DNA of 64,000 bases from Diospyros lotus (taxonomy: Eukaryota; Streptophyta; Magnoliopsida; Ericales; Ebenaceae): NCBI RefSeq assembly GCF_014633365.1, contig NC_068339.1:29149316-29213315 (forward strand). The letters run 5' to 3'. The notes below the pieces were generated by a model, which ran no database searches, had not been told where the DNA came from, and saw only the letters and a program-made list of their open reading frames with translations. Shown piece by piece: positions 10,943 through 22,413 of this stretch (position 1 is its first letter; each line of letters begins with the position of its first letter). The position numbers and the translations under genes are program-made.

Positions 10943-12462
10943 ACATTTAATGAGGCTATGACATCGCCTGATGCTCCGTATTGGAAAGAGGCCGTCAATA
11001 GTGAGATAGAGTCCATTATGCAAAACCAGACTTGGGTGTTGGTTAACTTACCTTCGGGAAGTAAGCCAATTGGATGCAAATGGATATTTAAGAAGAAACT
11101 AAAGGCTGATGGTACTATCGATAAATACAAAGCCCGTCTAGTAGCTAAAGGCTATCGCCAAAAGGAAGGGCAAGACTTCTTCGATACCTATTCTCCAGTG
11201 ACGAGAATCACATCTATAAGGATGTTGGTTGCAATTGCAGCATTACATAATTTGGAAATTCACCAGATGGATGTAAAGACTGCATTTTTAAATGGAGACT
11301 TAGAGGAAGAAGTGTATATGGAACAGCCGGAAGAATTTGTTGTCAAAGGACATGAGAAGAAAGTGTACAAACTCATAAAGTCACTTTATGGACTAAAACA
11401 AGCACCAAAGCAATGGCATGAGAAATTTGATCACACTATGCTTGCAAATGGGTTCAAGATAAATGTGTTTATGTTAAAATCATAAATCACGAGTGTGTCA
11501 TTGTATGCCTATATGTGGATGATATGCTTATAATGGGCACTAACAGGAGTGTCATAGAATCCACAAAAGGGATGTTGAATTCCAACTTTGATATGAAAGA
11601 CTTGGGTCTTGCTGATGTCATTCTTGGTATTCGCATAACGAAGAATGCCGACGGGTATATACTTACTCAATCACATTATGTCGAGAAAGTATTGCGTAGA
11701 TTTGGTCATTTTGAGAGTAAGCCCGCGGTTACTCCGTTTGATCCAAATTCTAAACTAAAGAAGAACAATGGTGAAGGTGTATCTCCATTGGAATATGCTA
11801 AGGTCATCGGAAGTTTGATGTACATCATGAATTGTACAAGACCCGATATTGCCTACTCAGTAGGTAGGTTGGCAAGATACATGAGCAATCCTGGACGTGA
11901 CCATTGGGATGCTTTGGTCAGGGTACTCAGGTACTTGAAGTACACATTAGAGTATGGATTGCATTACACGAGGTATCCACCTGTACTGGAAGGGTTTAGT
12001 GATGCTAATTGGATCTCGGATAGCATGGAGACTAAATCGACCAGTGGGTATGTGTTTACCTTAGGTGGAGCCGCTGTATCGTGGAGGTCTTCAAAACAGA
12101 CGTGCATTGCGCGATCTACGATGGAGTCCGAGTTTATTGCTCTGGATAAAGCAGGTGAAGAAGCTGAATGGCTTCGAAATTTCCTTGAAGACGTTCCACT
12201 GTGGCCTAAGCCTGTAAATGCCATATGTGTCTACTGTGATAACTTAGCTGCTTCTATGCGGGCTAAAAACAGTGTCTACAATGGGAAGTCAAGACACATA
12301 AGGCGTAGGCATAATTCTATAAGACAGCTTCTCACCAATGGAATAATTTCCATTGATTATGTGAAATCAAAGGAAAATTTGGCAGATCCTTTGACAAAAG
12401 GGGTGACAAGGAAAGAAGTCACTTCTACATCGAAGGGAATGGGCTTAAAGCCTGTGAAATGA
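10943..12462 (+). pseudogene. Copia reverse transcriptase-RNase H, frameshifted
   Basis: Directly after the TAA the same frame continues with TSPDAPYWKEAVNSEIESI, then GCKWIFKKKLKADGTIDKYK and MDVKTAFLNGDLEEEVYMEQ, the first RT motifs. At about 11471 the frame jumps by one. An ATAAAT repeat sits at the break, and compared with relatives about 13 bases (some four residues) are missing, so slippage between repeats is likely. The other frame then gives the catalytic YVDDML (codons from 11512), the [20 protein letters not shown] block, and RNase H with [28 protein letters not shown] and the terminal ADPLTKG. Stop at 12460-12462. RT cannot be made as one protein from this copy. Confidence 0.93.
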
Positions 12463-13020
12463 ATTACCCGGTGGTAACCTAACCCAGTTGACTGGAGATC
12501 CCAAGATCTGGGTTAAATAGGCAAACGGGCTGGGATAATTCATAGTCTACACACTAAGGAACTTATAGTTCCTTCCCAGTTCCCGTTAATCAGAGTGTGT
12601 ATTCTGTTGGTGGTACAGGTAATATTGGTATCTTGTTATAAGATGAGCATTAACAGAGTGCTCTTAATCAATGGTTACCTATGTGAGAGTAAAAGTGGGT
12701 CGCTTCTATGAGAACTATTCTAAAGGCTTGGGTTCTCTAGAGCTCTCATGAATTAAGGATACTGTCCAGGACCAAAATGGACACAATCGTATAGAACTCG
12801 AAGGTGTAAGATGAATTGTGTGTGGTATCTGTTGTCTTGATTTACTAACAGAAGTGTAGTTCAAGAGCTAAGCTCACTACTTCTTCGGTAAGTTCGACAG
12901 ATACTCACTAAGGGAGGTTCAAGTCCAAAAGACACCTTGCCTGACGCATAACTTGTTGTCTGCTCTCTGTGGCGTCGTGTCGGTATGTTGGGATAGCACA
13001 CTTACACTCATGTGGGGGAT
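12463..13020 (+). other. Copia 3' untranslated region and polypurine tract
   Basis: Non-coding sequence between the RNase H stop and the right LTR. It ends GTGGGGGAT (about 13012-13020), the polypurine tract that sets the start of the right LTR. No extra ORF is present. Confidence 0.75.
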
Positions 13021-13936
13021 TGTTGGATTTTCCTAATGTGTGAGTGTAAGTGTGTGTGTGGGTGGTTGTCCCACATTGGTTGTGTAAAGAGGTGAGAGTG
13101 GGTATTTATACTCCTCCCTCACACTTGGGTTTGGGTCCTAAGGGGCACCCAGATTTTGTGAGCGGGCGACCCCCTTGGCCCTTGCGCGTGCCGCCGCCGT
13201 CCGTCCGGTCGGTCGGATGGGTGGGTCGGGTCGGGTCATATAGATATATTTTTTACACAAAGAAAATCTAAAATTAAATTATTTTCTTTAATTTTATTTT
13301 TCCATCTTCTAGAAGTGGCTCTGGGTACCCGAAGTGGCGTCCTTTATTTAAGTCGCTGGTCTGTTTGTCTCCTTGAATCGTCGGACATTCAAGCCAGCGA
13401 TCAATGCCGACTTGAATGTTGCGTCGCCTCGGTGCCCTCGTTCCAGCCTATAAAAGGATGGATGTTCCTCCAGTTCAAGGATTCGAGTTGCAGCGTCTGT
13501 CTTCCTTTCTCTTTTGCGTTCAATCACAGAGAGCAAAGTCTTCCTCGAGTTCTGCCAGATCCGGTCGATCGTGGTTGCTGTTTGCCGGAGATAGACCGTT
13601 GAAGCCTGCGTTGACAGTCGCCGTAGCCTGCCAGTGACCGGAGCAGAGCGCATCTGTCTTCAGGCCAGTGCATCCCTGCGTGCCTCGGTCGTTCCATCAT
13701 CTTTCTGCCATTGCCAAAAGCTGGGTTTGAGTTCCTATTCCTGTTGCTACTTTGAGAATATATTGTTGTGGGTTGACTGTTTATTGCAATCGAAAACTCC
13801 ATATATATATATTTCGTTGCTGTGCTGGTGTGCTATTGGGAATTTTGACTTTGGCAGCTTCTACATAATTGTTGATCTTGTTGGTTGTTGCTGCTGTCTC
13901 AACAATCTGCATTTATTTTCCTCTACGGTTCTAACA
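13021..13936 (+). repeat. Right (3') LTR of full-length Copia, 916 bp
   Basis: TGTTGGATTT...TTCTAACA, colinear with 7580-8449 apart from scattered substitutions and an additional ~41-bp block (about 13352-13393) missing from the left copy. TATA box at 13448. Directly followed by the AGAGC duplication. Confidence 0.95.
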
Positions 13937-13941
13937 AGAGC
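13937..13941. repeat. Target site duplication (right) of full-length Copia
   Basis: AGAGC, identical to 7575-7579. Confidence 0.95.
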
Positions 13942-14388
13942 ATTGCTCAGCTGGACATATATAGTTCCTGACTATGCACAAACTGGTTTAATTGCTGCGG
14001 TGTTCTTCTTTAAGGTGAGGGCCGCGTCTCTTCTTTTACTGTGTGCTGGCTTAATTAAGAATGCTAAAAGAAAATGACCTGAATGTTTCTGTTTTAATCT
14101 TGTTCACACAAAATCTTACATGCCATTATTAATGACGATTGTTTTGGATCCCTTTTCTCCAGTTGATTTTGCCTAAAGCATGCGTTATTATTTTTCTGCT
14201 GAAACCCATCTGGTGCTCTGGCTGGCGATGGCCAGAACCTGTTGCTGGGTTCTGGCATAGACTAGACTTGTTGAATTTTTTGATTTTTCTGTTTTAACTA
14301 AATAGAGATTAGGTTTAATTTTATATTAATTATAATGTAACTGATGCTGTAATTGTCCTTAGTGAATTGCCACCTCTAAGTAAGCACT

Positions 14389-14491
14389 TTCACTTTTTAG
14401 TGGTAAAATATGCTTATATCATCAAATAGGGAATTCAAAATAATTATGATCTAATAGAATGAATTATCATCTAAATCTCAACCGATAAACA
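14389..14491 (+). repeat. Direct repeat, copy 1 (~103 bp)
   Basis: TTCACTTTTTAGTGGTAAAA...ATAAACA matches 15787-15887 with a few single-base differences and small indels. The copies are 1.3 kb apart in the same orientation. They could be short LTRs of a small element or a segmental duplication; no coding sequence lies between them. Confidence 0.85.
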
Positions 14492-15786
14492 TGAAGTTAA
14501 ATTAAACTTAGATGGTGGTGTTCCTGGACCGAAGTGATGGTAAAAGATATGGCTACATATATAAAGAGGAGAAAATGAAGAAGGGAATGGCGTAGGGCCA
14601 ATACCTAGCTTGCTTGCTTGGCCACGCCAAGCATGCAACTAGAAAAGGTCAATGTGACTGGCCGTGAGTGCACAAGGCACGATAAATAGGAGAGTACTAA
14701 ATGTTTACTTACCACCAAGGAATTAAAGACATTTATAGGTTGCAAGGGGATGGCTCAGGGTTGAATTCTGTTGAAAACCTTATTTAGGATATGATCCGAG
14801 CTTCGTTAGTTGTGGTGTCAATGACTGGAGTCATACTCATTAATGACTGATAGAGAACACCAAATCTACCAAGTGACAAGTCTATATACCTTCCAAGTGA
14901 CCCCCTTAAATTAACTAATCAAAATTGGTGCCACATGTTAATTTTTTGATCAACGTGTCTTGTCTAGATTAGGCCACGTGATGCTTAGATATTAACTGAT
15001 AGGTTAATTATATAGCTTGTTAAAATTCATAGGTAAAACTACGACACCTGATACTCACAAGCAAAGCAAGTGCGTTTAATTAATGAATGCACTTTGAGAT
15101 TTTGAGAAATCCAAATCCATAGACTAACGAATCCACTCAAATTAGTAATATATAAATGCAAGGACGGGCAAGCTAAAGCTAAAGCGAAAGCTAATTAAGA
15201 AGATAAGTATTTTTATTTGGGTGCCTATGCATGCATAAATAAATAAATCAATCAAACAGCATACAGTGGTGTTCTAAGTAAGCCAGTGGGGTACTGCGAC
15301 GGCGTGTCTGATCATACGTATAGACATCTCCCAAAACATATTAATTGTGGAAAAAAAATGAGTAGAAGTTAAGTTGGGAATATGTTGCTGCCGGAGATGG
15401 GGTTTGCGAGAAAATGGGCCATTTTATAAAATGGGCTAAAATTTATTAACTAATTAGTTAAATTAGTTAATAGATTTTCTTGGGTGACATAAAACAGTGG
15501 AAAAAAAATGGCCCTTATAAAATGGGAATAGGTGGAGCATGCTGAGAAACTTGGCGGCCTTGGTGTTGGTTCTATTCTAAATAAAAATACAACCCTTTTG
15601 TTTAAATAGATTTGGAGATTTATTGACAATGAGGATCCCCTTTGGCCCAAACTCTGTACAAGAAAATTATGAATTAAGTGTAAAGGAAATCCTTTGATAC
15701 TCCCCTGTCAAGAAATTTGGACAATATTCAGAACAATATATTAATTGTGGGAAAGTAAAATTCCGAAGACTGATATGAATGAGAGG

Positions 15787-15887
15787 TTCACTTTTTAGTG
15801 GTAAAATATGCTTATATCATCAAATAGGAATTCAAATAATTATGATCTAATAGAATGAATTATCATCTAAATCTCAATTGATAAACA
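15787..15887 (+). repeat. Direct repeat, copy 2 (~101 bp)
   Basis: Second copy of the repeat at 14389-14491, starting TTCACTTTTTAGTGG and ending ATAAACA. Confidence 0.85.
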
Positions 15888-16019
15888 GAGAATCTGAGAT
15901 AACACGCAAGATTCATACGTATAGACAGATAAATAAATGATAGAAATACATTATACACAAGTTGGAGACAAACCTGATCAAAGAAGAACAACTATCGCGG
16001 AACAATCGAACTGTAATTT

Positions 16020-16267
16020 ACCCAAAATCCCCGATTTGACTGGCAGAAATAGCAAGGTTTCAGCTACATGTTTTTTGCGAATTTGAGTTGTTGGGACTCT
16101 TTGGGCGGATCTAAATTTATGGGTCCTTTGCTTGCTCTGGTTTAGTGCAAATTCAGTATCCTTTTCAATCAGTAAATTGGCAAGTTCCACCGCTGATTTA
16201 TATCTCTACCTCTGTTCCTTAATTGATTCCCACAGAGGAATTCCGAGACACGATTTACCTTTTCATG
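16020..16267 (-). pseudogene. Ankyrin/PGG pseudogene, exon 3 fragment
   Basis: Minus strand, homologous to the start of exon 3 of the intact gene at 48040. IPLWESIKEQR (stop) RYKSAVELANLLIEKDT matches VPLWEEIKRKRRGYDSAVKL there, followed by ALNQSKQRTHKF and VKSGIL. The acceptor AG is AT here (16269-16268), an in-frame TGA lies just inside, and homology stops after KSGIL near 16020. The remaining ankyrin repeats and the whole PGG exon are missing. It belongs with exon 2 (16510-16661) and very probably exon 1 (22691-23255). Confidence 0.8.
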
Positions 16268-16509
16268 ATAGAAAATTAATCAAAATCAATTGGGTAGAAG
16301 ATCAAGGTGGGCATCTTTCAAGTAGCTTTAGTGTACATACCTTCAGTTGTTGCAGCAGTAACTTCTTCTGCGAAGTTTGAAAAGCACCAAGTAGTTATTT
16401 GTTCTGCACTTAATTACTAGCTATATAAATTAATCTAAGCTAGCTAGACGAGTACTGTAACATATTTAAGGCCCATATATTACATAAAATTATGAAATGT
16501 GTATCTTAC

Positions 16510-16661
16510 GAGAACTAACAAGCCACTTTAGGAATCTTAGTTTACTTCCATATTCGAACGCTAACGCGAGTTGTATGCAAGAAACTGTAGAGTTGTCATG
16601 CCATCTTTGTCTTTGTCGTAGACTAAATATTCATGCTCTCTTGCGATATACAAACCTAATT
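16510..16661 (-). pseudogene. Ankyrin/PGG pseudogene, exon 2
   Basis: Minus strand, homologous to exon 2 (48280-48131) of the intact gene: LYIAREHEYLVYDKD then GMTTLQFLAYNS, against LHIATEHEYLVNEKD and EMTALQLLAFNP. It carries a net 2-base insertion after that point and a stop codon. The 3' splice site is changed from AG to AT (16663-16662). A GTAAGA donor-like site follows at about 16509. Confidence 0.8.
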
Positions 16662-17817
16662 ATGCATGTGTTATGCATATTTATTTATATATACATATAT
16701 ACTCTAATATTCAAGAAAAATCCAATATGTGAATAAGGGTTGTATTAGAAATACTTAATAAATGTTAATACAATTGATAACTCAACAATTGCTTTCATTT
16801 TCTTTTGAGTGTTTTTTGCTAATGAAGAAAATGTGAAGTTGGATGACTAACGAATATTGTGTATACTTCGATTTAGCCAAACTTGTCAGTCTACCTATAA
16901 GATTAGATATGATCTGATGGACTGAGACTTGCAAGATTAGTCGGTATGTAAGGGTGTGTTTGATTGCACACTTTTTTTTTATGAAAAATAGCAATTTTTG
17001 CTCAAATTCTAACTTTTGTAGTGTTTGATTAATCAATTTTTTCATAGAAAGTATTTTCTCACTTTGGTTCACATGACCCTCTTTTCCACTTTTACTGGAA
17101 TTCATTTTTCCATGAGGGGCTGGAATAGATTTTCCAAAACAAAGAGAGATGGAGCGATCTGGCAGAGGCAGAGGAGAAGAAAAGTGGTCGAACGAGAGGG
17201 CGAGTGTAACAGCCCGCCTCCCAGAGCCCCTGTGTGCATTAACAGGATCCATGACAAGATCATTACTTAAATGATACCAAATAATAACACAACTATAACT
17301 CTTACTAACATCATAATCTTTTTATCATATAACATCTCATAATCATTTTTACATAACCATTCACCTCTTAGGCCCACCTGGGCTTACTTAACTTATATCT
17401 AACTCAAAATTATAAAACAATAAACAATGACACCCAGGATCTAGTTTCGGGAGAGCTCTGCGCTTGCTATCATGACTCGACTATCTGGACCCAATTCAGC
17501 CGTACGCACATGCAATCCCAAGATACTCTTACCTGGAATGATGGAAAGCAAATGTGAGTCACAAGACTCAACAAGCTCTAGAAAGAAAGATTGTAGGATA
17601 CAGACAAGACTCTTCCCATAACAACCCATCCAATTCATACCAATGTAACGTCATTGCATGCCATGCTCAATACTTGCCTTATTTTCAGATGCATAAACAT
17701 ATAATAAACTTCACATAAACGGTCATTGAGACCCACATCAAACACACATTGGCGCCCAAGTCCAATTACCATTTCCTTTACATGACGTCTCTTGTCACTT
17801 TCAATGTAATCTATTGC

Positions 17818-17940
17818 CATGGGTCTCATCCTAGGGTCTTACTGTTGTCGTGGGGCACGCCGCCGTGGGTCTCACTCCCAAGGTCTTACCATGGGGCACG
17901 CCGCCGTGGGTCTCACTCCCAAGGTCTTACCGTGGGCTAC
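17818..17940 (+). repeat. Three tandem ~40-bp repeats
   Basis: Three head-to-tail copies of CCGTGGGTCTCACTCCCAAG followed by GTCTTACCATGGGGCACG lie inside the minus-strand solo LTR; the first copy is more diverged. They create short open frames that should not be read as genes. Confidence 0.8.
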
Positions 17941-19207
17941 GTCCACCATCCATACTAATAATTTAAAACCACACATTCTCACCATGCAGTGCAACAAATA
18001 TGAAATGCAATGGCTTTTGCAGCATAAACATGATGACAAGGCCCCCATAAACCAAGCATCAGGCCATGTTACGCCCACATAAGAATTCACACACATGTGA
18101 TATGCTCTAAATGCACCAGCTCACATGAGAACCTAAATCGACTCTTGGACCAATTGGGTCATGCAAATGCTCACACATCCCATCACACACAAAGCATGTC
18201 CCAATAGTGAATGCAACCCAAGCCTTATGCAGTACACACATTATGATATGCACATAATCAATGTGAGAATCTGGTAGTACTAGCTCTTCTGGCCTGTCTA
18301 GCACTTATCGTAACTGCTGATGACCGGCGCTCATACATCCAGCCATCAATTGCCATGACCCACGATCGACAGTAAGTGGCTTAATTTGTACCCCATACCC
18401 TTAGACACTCATATAGGCAACACTAAACTTTATACTTTATACTTATCATTTCGCACACTTTATTCATGACAACATAGACACCATTATGTCATTCACATTC
18501 TCATCTCTTCTCATACCCAGGAAACCATCTTCATATTCATATTAAATTATTAACATAATCCCATAATCTTAACCACATCCATTTTCTAAGAATCTAACCC
18601 CAACGGGTTCGGCATCATTCACAAGGAAAGCGGAGCGATACGAAACTCCATGACGGTCGAAATGAAAGACACCAAGACATCATTGATTAGCTCATTCCAT
18701 AAACAATAAATTCATTAATAAAATATAAGTCACAGGGTGGTTACAATGCAGATTATTATTATTATTAATGTGTGGAACCGAGTCACGGTGAGGGAGGGAA
18801 TAAAATACGAGAAACCACAGAGAGTTTCACGGGAATTAAAGAACATGAGGATAGGGTTAGGAGATTGCCTTAATCATCGCTTTTACCAAATGAACAATCT
18901 TCCAACATCCCACAGCACGGCTTCAAGCTCCCAGGCACACGCATGGTATACTTTTTTCCCTAACTTCTCCTTCCTCCCTTTGCTGCTCGCGGCCTCCCTC
19001 TTCTCCAAGCTCTTCCTTAGCAGATTTTCTTCCTTATTTATACTCCTTAGAGTGCCTTGGCCACTAAGCTTTTCCCCAACCCCAATGGCCATCATTTATG
19101 CTATCAAATCCCATTTAATTACCTCACAACACCTTGACTTGTTGAACCAATTTCAGCCACATTTAAGCCCCCAAGACACACAGTTTTATCTCATTTTGAT
19201 TGACCAT

Positions 19208-20984
19208 CACTACAAAAAAATCATTATTTAGCGGCGGTTTTTTTTTTGCATTTTGCGGCGATTCACATAATTTAGCTGTGATTTTTAAAACCGCCGCTAA
19301 ATCAAACGTCGTGAAGCATTTAGCGGCAGTTTTTAGCAACTGTTGGAATAGCGATTTAAAAACCGCCGTTAAATATGTGATTTAGCAGCGGTTTTTAAAA
19401 ATTAAAAAACTTAATTTTTATTTTTTAATTTTTAAATTTTAACGAAAAAATAAAAAAAATAATTTTTTAATTTTAGCGGCGGTTTCAAAACTGTCGCTAA
19501 AATAAAAAAAAATATTTTTTAAATTTTAATGGGCTTGCGTGCGCGCTGGCCCCAGCCCTCCTTGCGCGTGCCACGTGGCATTGCTGTTGGAAATTAATTC
19601 CAGCTCTTCCTCTCCCCAAGTTTCAATCCCCAAACCTCCCTACACGCATGCAATCGCAAACTGCTTGATCTGTGAAGCACCCTTGTATTATGTGCGCACA
19701 TATAATTTATATACTAATACAATCATTATTTTATAGAATTATATTTTATATATTTTAATATAAATTAAAAAAATTAATTAATTTATTATTTTTTAAAATA
19801 ATAAAGGAATAAATTAAAAATAAATTAATTGAGTTAAATTAAACAAATTAATTCATTAAAAAATAAAAAGAAGATTTTATATATTTTTTAAAAATTATTA
19901 AAATTTTGCTAAATTTCTTTTTATTTTTTAAATTAAATTTTTTTAATGAATTTTTTGATTAATTTAAATTAGATTTTAAATTTATTTTTAAGTTTTTATA
20001 TTTTTATTAATTTAATTTTAATTATTTTCTTAAGGAATTTTTAATTTTTTAATAAATTTATGATAAATGTTAATTTAAATTTAATATTAAATTATTTAAT
20101 TATTCTTTGAATTTAACGGCTATTCTTAAAAATCATCGCAATTATTAATTTATTTTTAATTTTTTAATTTTATTCTTTTAATTTTAATTATTTTATTATT
20201 TTTAAATTTAACGACAATTTTTGAAAACCACTACGAATATTGATTTAATCTTAATTTTTTAATTTTATTCTTTTAATTTTAATTATTTTATTATTTAATT
20301 ATTTTTGAATTTAGCGACAGTTTTTAAAAATTATCGCGAATATTGATTTAATTTTAATTTTTTATTATTTTTTTCTTTTAATTTTATTATTTTATTATTT
20401 TTGAATTTAGCGGCAATTTTTGAAAATCATCACAAATATTGATTTAATTTTAATTTTTTATTTTTATTTTTTTAATTTTAATTATTTTATTATTTAATTA
20501 TTTTTGAATTTAGTGACAGTTTTTGAAAATCGTCGCTAATATTGATTTAATTTTAATTTTTTAATTTTATTCTTTCAATTTTAATTATTTTATTATTTAA
20601 TTATTTTTAAATTTAGCGTCAGTTTTTGAAAATCGCCGTGAATATTGATTTAATTTTAATTTTAATTTTAAATTATTTAATTATTTTTTAATTTAGCAAC
20701 GGTTTCTCCAAAACCATCGCTCAATTAAAATTTTTAACGAATTTTGCAACGATTTTAAAAAACTACCACGAAATTTAATTTAATTTTTTAATTTAACGTC
20801 GCAAAATTAAATGTCTTAGTGAATTTTGCGACGATTTTTGGAAACTGCCGCAAAATGTAAAAAATATCGTCGCAAAAAACATTTTTTGCGGCGGTTTGCA
20901 AACTGCCGCAAAATACAATGTTTTGCGGTGATTTTCTAAACCACTGCAAAAAAATTACCACAAAAAATCATTTTTTTTGTAGTG
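19208..20984. mobile_element. Non-autonomous CACTA-like element, 1777 bp
   Basis: Ends are CACTACAAAAAAATCATT on the left and, in reverse, CACTACAAAAAAAATGATT on the right, so the terminal repeats open with the CACTA motif. Subterminal regions are packed with GCGGCGGTTTT/AAAACCGCCGC motifs in both orientations, as in plant CACTA elements where transposase binds subterminal repeats. The flanking triplets are CAT and CAA, a 3-bp duplication with one mismatch. The interior has no transposase and is filled by ~100-bp tandem repeats. It sits inside the solo LTR 17205-21476. Confidence 0.75.
20108..20730 (+). repeat. ~100-bp tandem repeats inside the CACTA-like element
   Basis: About seven copies start near 20108, 20203, 20307, 20400, 20503, 20607 and 20688. 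Each opens TTGAATTTAGCGACAGTTTT, continues into GAAAATCGTCGC (an imperfect palindrome) and then an AT-rich tail. The palindromic part resembles the subterminal motifs, so the array could be amplified transposase-binding sites. Confidence 0.8.
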
Positions 20985-22413
20985 CAATTTGCATAAAAAT
21001 AAGGAAAACAAAGCCTGAAAAAATGAGAAAAGAAAGGAAGGCAGCGCATGCCACCAGCGCGCGCCACACATCTGACACACACACACACCATATTATATTA
21101 GTATATATAATGCTTGAGATAGCATTCCCTGCTTATATATTTTATATAATATAATACATTAACTTGAGATTATATATTATCTCACATACAATTAAGTGTA
21201 CCTCCTTCCAAATTGCTTTCATTCCTTCATTTAATTATTTTATATTATGTATAATAATATTAATTGTTATAATATTTTATTTACCTTAATCACTTAATAA
21301 TCTAAATCCTAAGAATTCTACAAACTTCCGATCACTTTCCCATTTAAAAATACAGTAAATTTAATATTCTCATTTAAATTTCTTTAACTCACAAGTATTC
21401 TATAAGTCACCGATCACTCTAAAACGTTGAAATTAATAATTATTATTTACCTCCAAAATTTCGGATGCTATAACGAGCGAGAGAGAAAGCAATCGAATGA
21501 GAGGCAGCGGCTGAAGGGACAACGTCGATGGCGACAGGGGGAAGATAAAGAAAAAGAAGAAAAGAATATGTCATCGCCCCAAATAATCAATCTGTTGAAG
21601 GTGGAGCTTCTAGTGGAGCAGGGCGTGTTTCTGGTTCTCACGGGCGACATCAAGACCAGTCTTGTCCTTGTCGACGATGTGAATGGCTTCTACACCGTCG
21701 GTGCTGGCAATCTGGTAAAGTACATAAAGGGTTCTACGTCTATCTTTGTACCAATCCACTTTGCCTCTGATCTTTCCTGTTTGTAATTCAAGGGAACCAA
21801 TTTTGATCCCAATTGGTTTTATGGTTTACTATATTTAAGGGTCACATGGATGCTTTTCATTTTCCTCTGTGTTTGGTTGCTGGGAAAATGAATGAAGATA
21901 TTCAAGGGAACGTATATAGTTGAATGTTCTGGATGTTGAGAACTTCAATTGACCTAGGGCCTAGGAGTTTACTCTAGAATTTTCTTTAACTAATTAATCT
22001 TGGATGAATGACAGAATGAAAGAAAACAAGATCATTTAACTGATCCAGAACCCGCTTGCTTGCCATGTACAGAATAACCGTGCAATTTGAAACCTAGATT
22101 TAGAAGCAGATGATGGTTGTAAATGGTTGCGAGTACACGGAGGCGGCAAGATCTACAGTGAGTGATGGAGTCGATGACTAGCGATGGCAGCAGTAGCTTT
22201 TTCAACCTGATGTTGTGTGTATGTATATTTGTGTATATATATTTGGTTTTTTTTAAATATTTTATGTAATATATTTGATTTATATTTAGGTAATTCTAGG
22301 TAAAAAATTATGCTAATTAAATGCCTTCAATTGATATTTTTCTTATAATTTAATTCTAAATAATTTAATTTTTTAAAATTTATTTTTTTCACATTTGTAA
22401 TCAAATGCACCTA

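Larger units (their letters stand above)
7580..13936 (+). mobile_element. Full-length Ty1/Copia LTR retrotransposon
   Basis: A 6357-bp element bounded by two near-identical TGTTGGATTT...TTCTAACA LTRs and a perfect 5-bp target duplication (AGAGC). The internal region encodes gag, protease, integrase, reverse transcriptase and RNase H in Copia order on the plus strand. Coding damage is slight: one in-frame TAA between integrase and RT (10940-10942) and one frameshift inside RT near 11471. With the very similar LTRs this suggests a fairly recent insertion that has lost autonomy. It lies inside an exon of an unidentified gene. Confidence 0.97.
7566..14297 (+). pseudogene. Unidentified gene fragment (last two exons) split by a Copia insertion
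   Basis: An AG acceptor (TTTCAG, ending 7565) starts 14 bases (7566-7579) that continue, after removal of the Copia and one target duplication, at 13942-14014. The joined exon is 87 bp (29 codons, open, phase 0), ends AAG and is followed by a GTGAGG donor. Its second half reads SWTYIVPDYAQTGLIAAVFF. A second exon can be read from the CTCCAG acceptor (exon 14163-14297), in phase 0, starting LILPKACVIIFLLKPIW, continuing WRWPEPVAGFWHRLDLLNFL and ending at TAA. Both pieces are hydrophobic and look like parts of a membrane protein. I do not recognise the family. Upstream exons were not found. The Copia insertion must disrupt this gene unless it is spliced out. Confidence 0.5.
14298..16019. other. 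Intergenic stretch with repeats, no gene
   Basis: No coding signal. It holds a pair of ~100-bp direct repeats (listed separately), several short palindromes such as GGGCCATTTTATAAAATGGGC near 15416 (repeated imperfectly at about 15510-15530) and AT-rich DNA. It follows the last exon of the interrupted gene and precedes the truncated exon 3 of the ankyrin pseudogene, so the missing PGG exon of that pseudogene should have been here and is not. Confidence 0.5.
17205..21476 (-). mobile_element. Solo LTR (~2.5 kb without its insert), minus strand
   Basis: On the plus strand it starts TGTAACAGCC and ends TATAACGA, flanked by GCGAG on both sides (17200-17204 and 21477-21481), a perfect 5-bp target duplication. 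Read on the minus strand it has a TATAAATA box (near 19040) and a GAGTC-N4-GACTC hairpin near its 3' end (17556-17569), as in the solo LTR at 36094-38680, and no coding internal region. Removing the CACTA-like element at 19208-20984 leaves about 2.5 kb, close to the 2587 bp of that relative. Long LTRs with TGTA...TACA ends suggest a Gypsy family (Tekay/Del-like), but no internal domain is here to prove it. Confidence 0.75.
16951..22413. mobile_element. Possible TIR element holding the nested insertions
   Basis: The left end GGGTGTGTTTGATTGCACAC and the right end read in reverse (AGGTGCATTTGATTACAAAT) resemble imperfect hAT/MITE-type terminal repeats. Between them, after taking out the solo LTR (17205-21476), remain about 1.2 kb of low-coding sequence, including a short unrecognised frame (21568-21786). 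No convincing target duplication was found, so this outer layer is tentative. It lies in what should be intron 1 of the ankyrin pseudogene. Confidence 0.3.

Noticed and set aside
21427..21786. 119-codon frame with a short globular-looking tail
   Set aside because: Starts inside low-complexity RE-rich text within transposon sequence and spans the solo LTR border at 21476; no family recognised.
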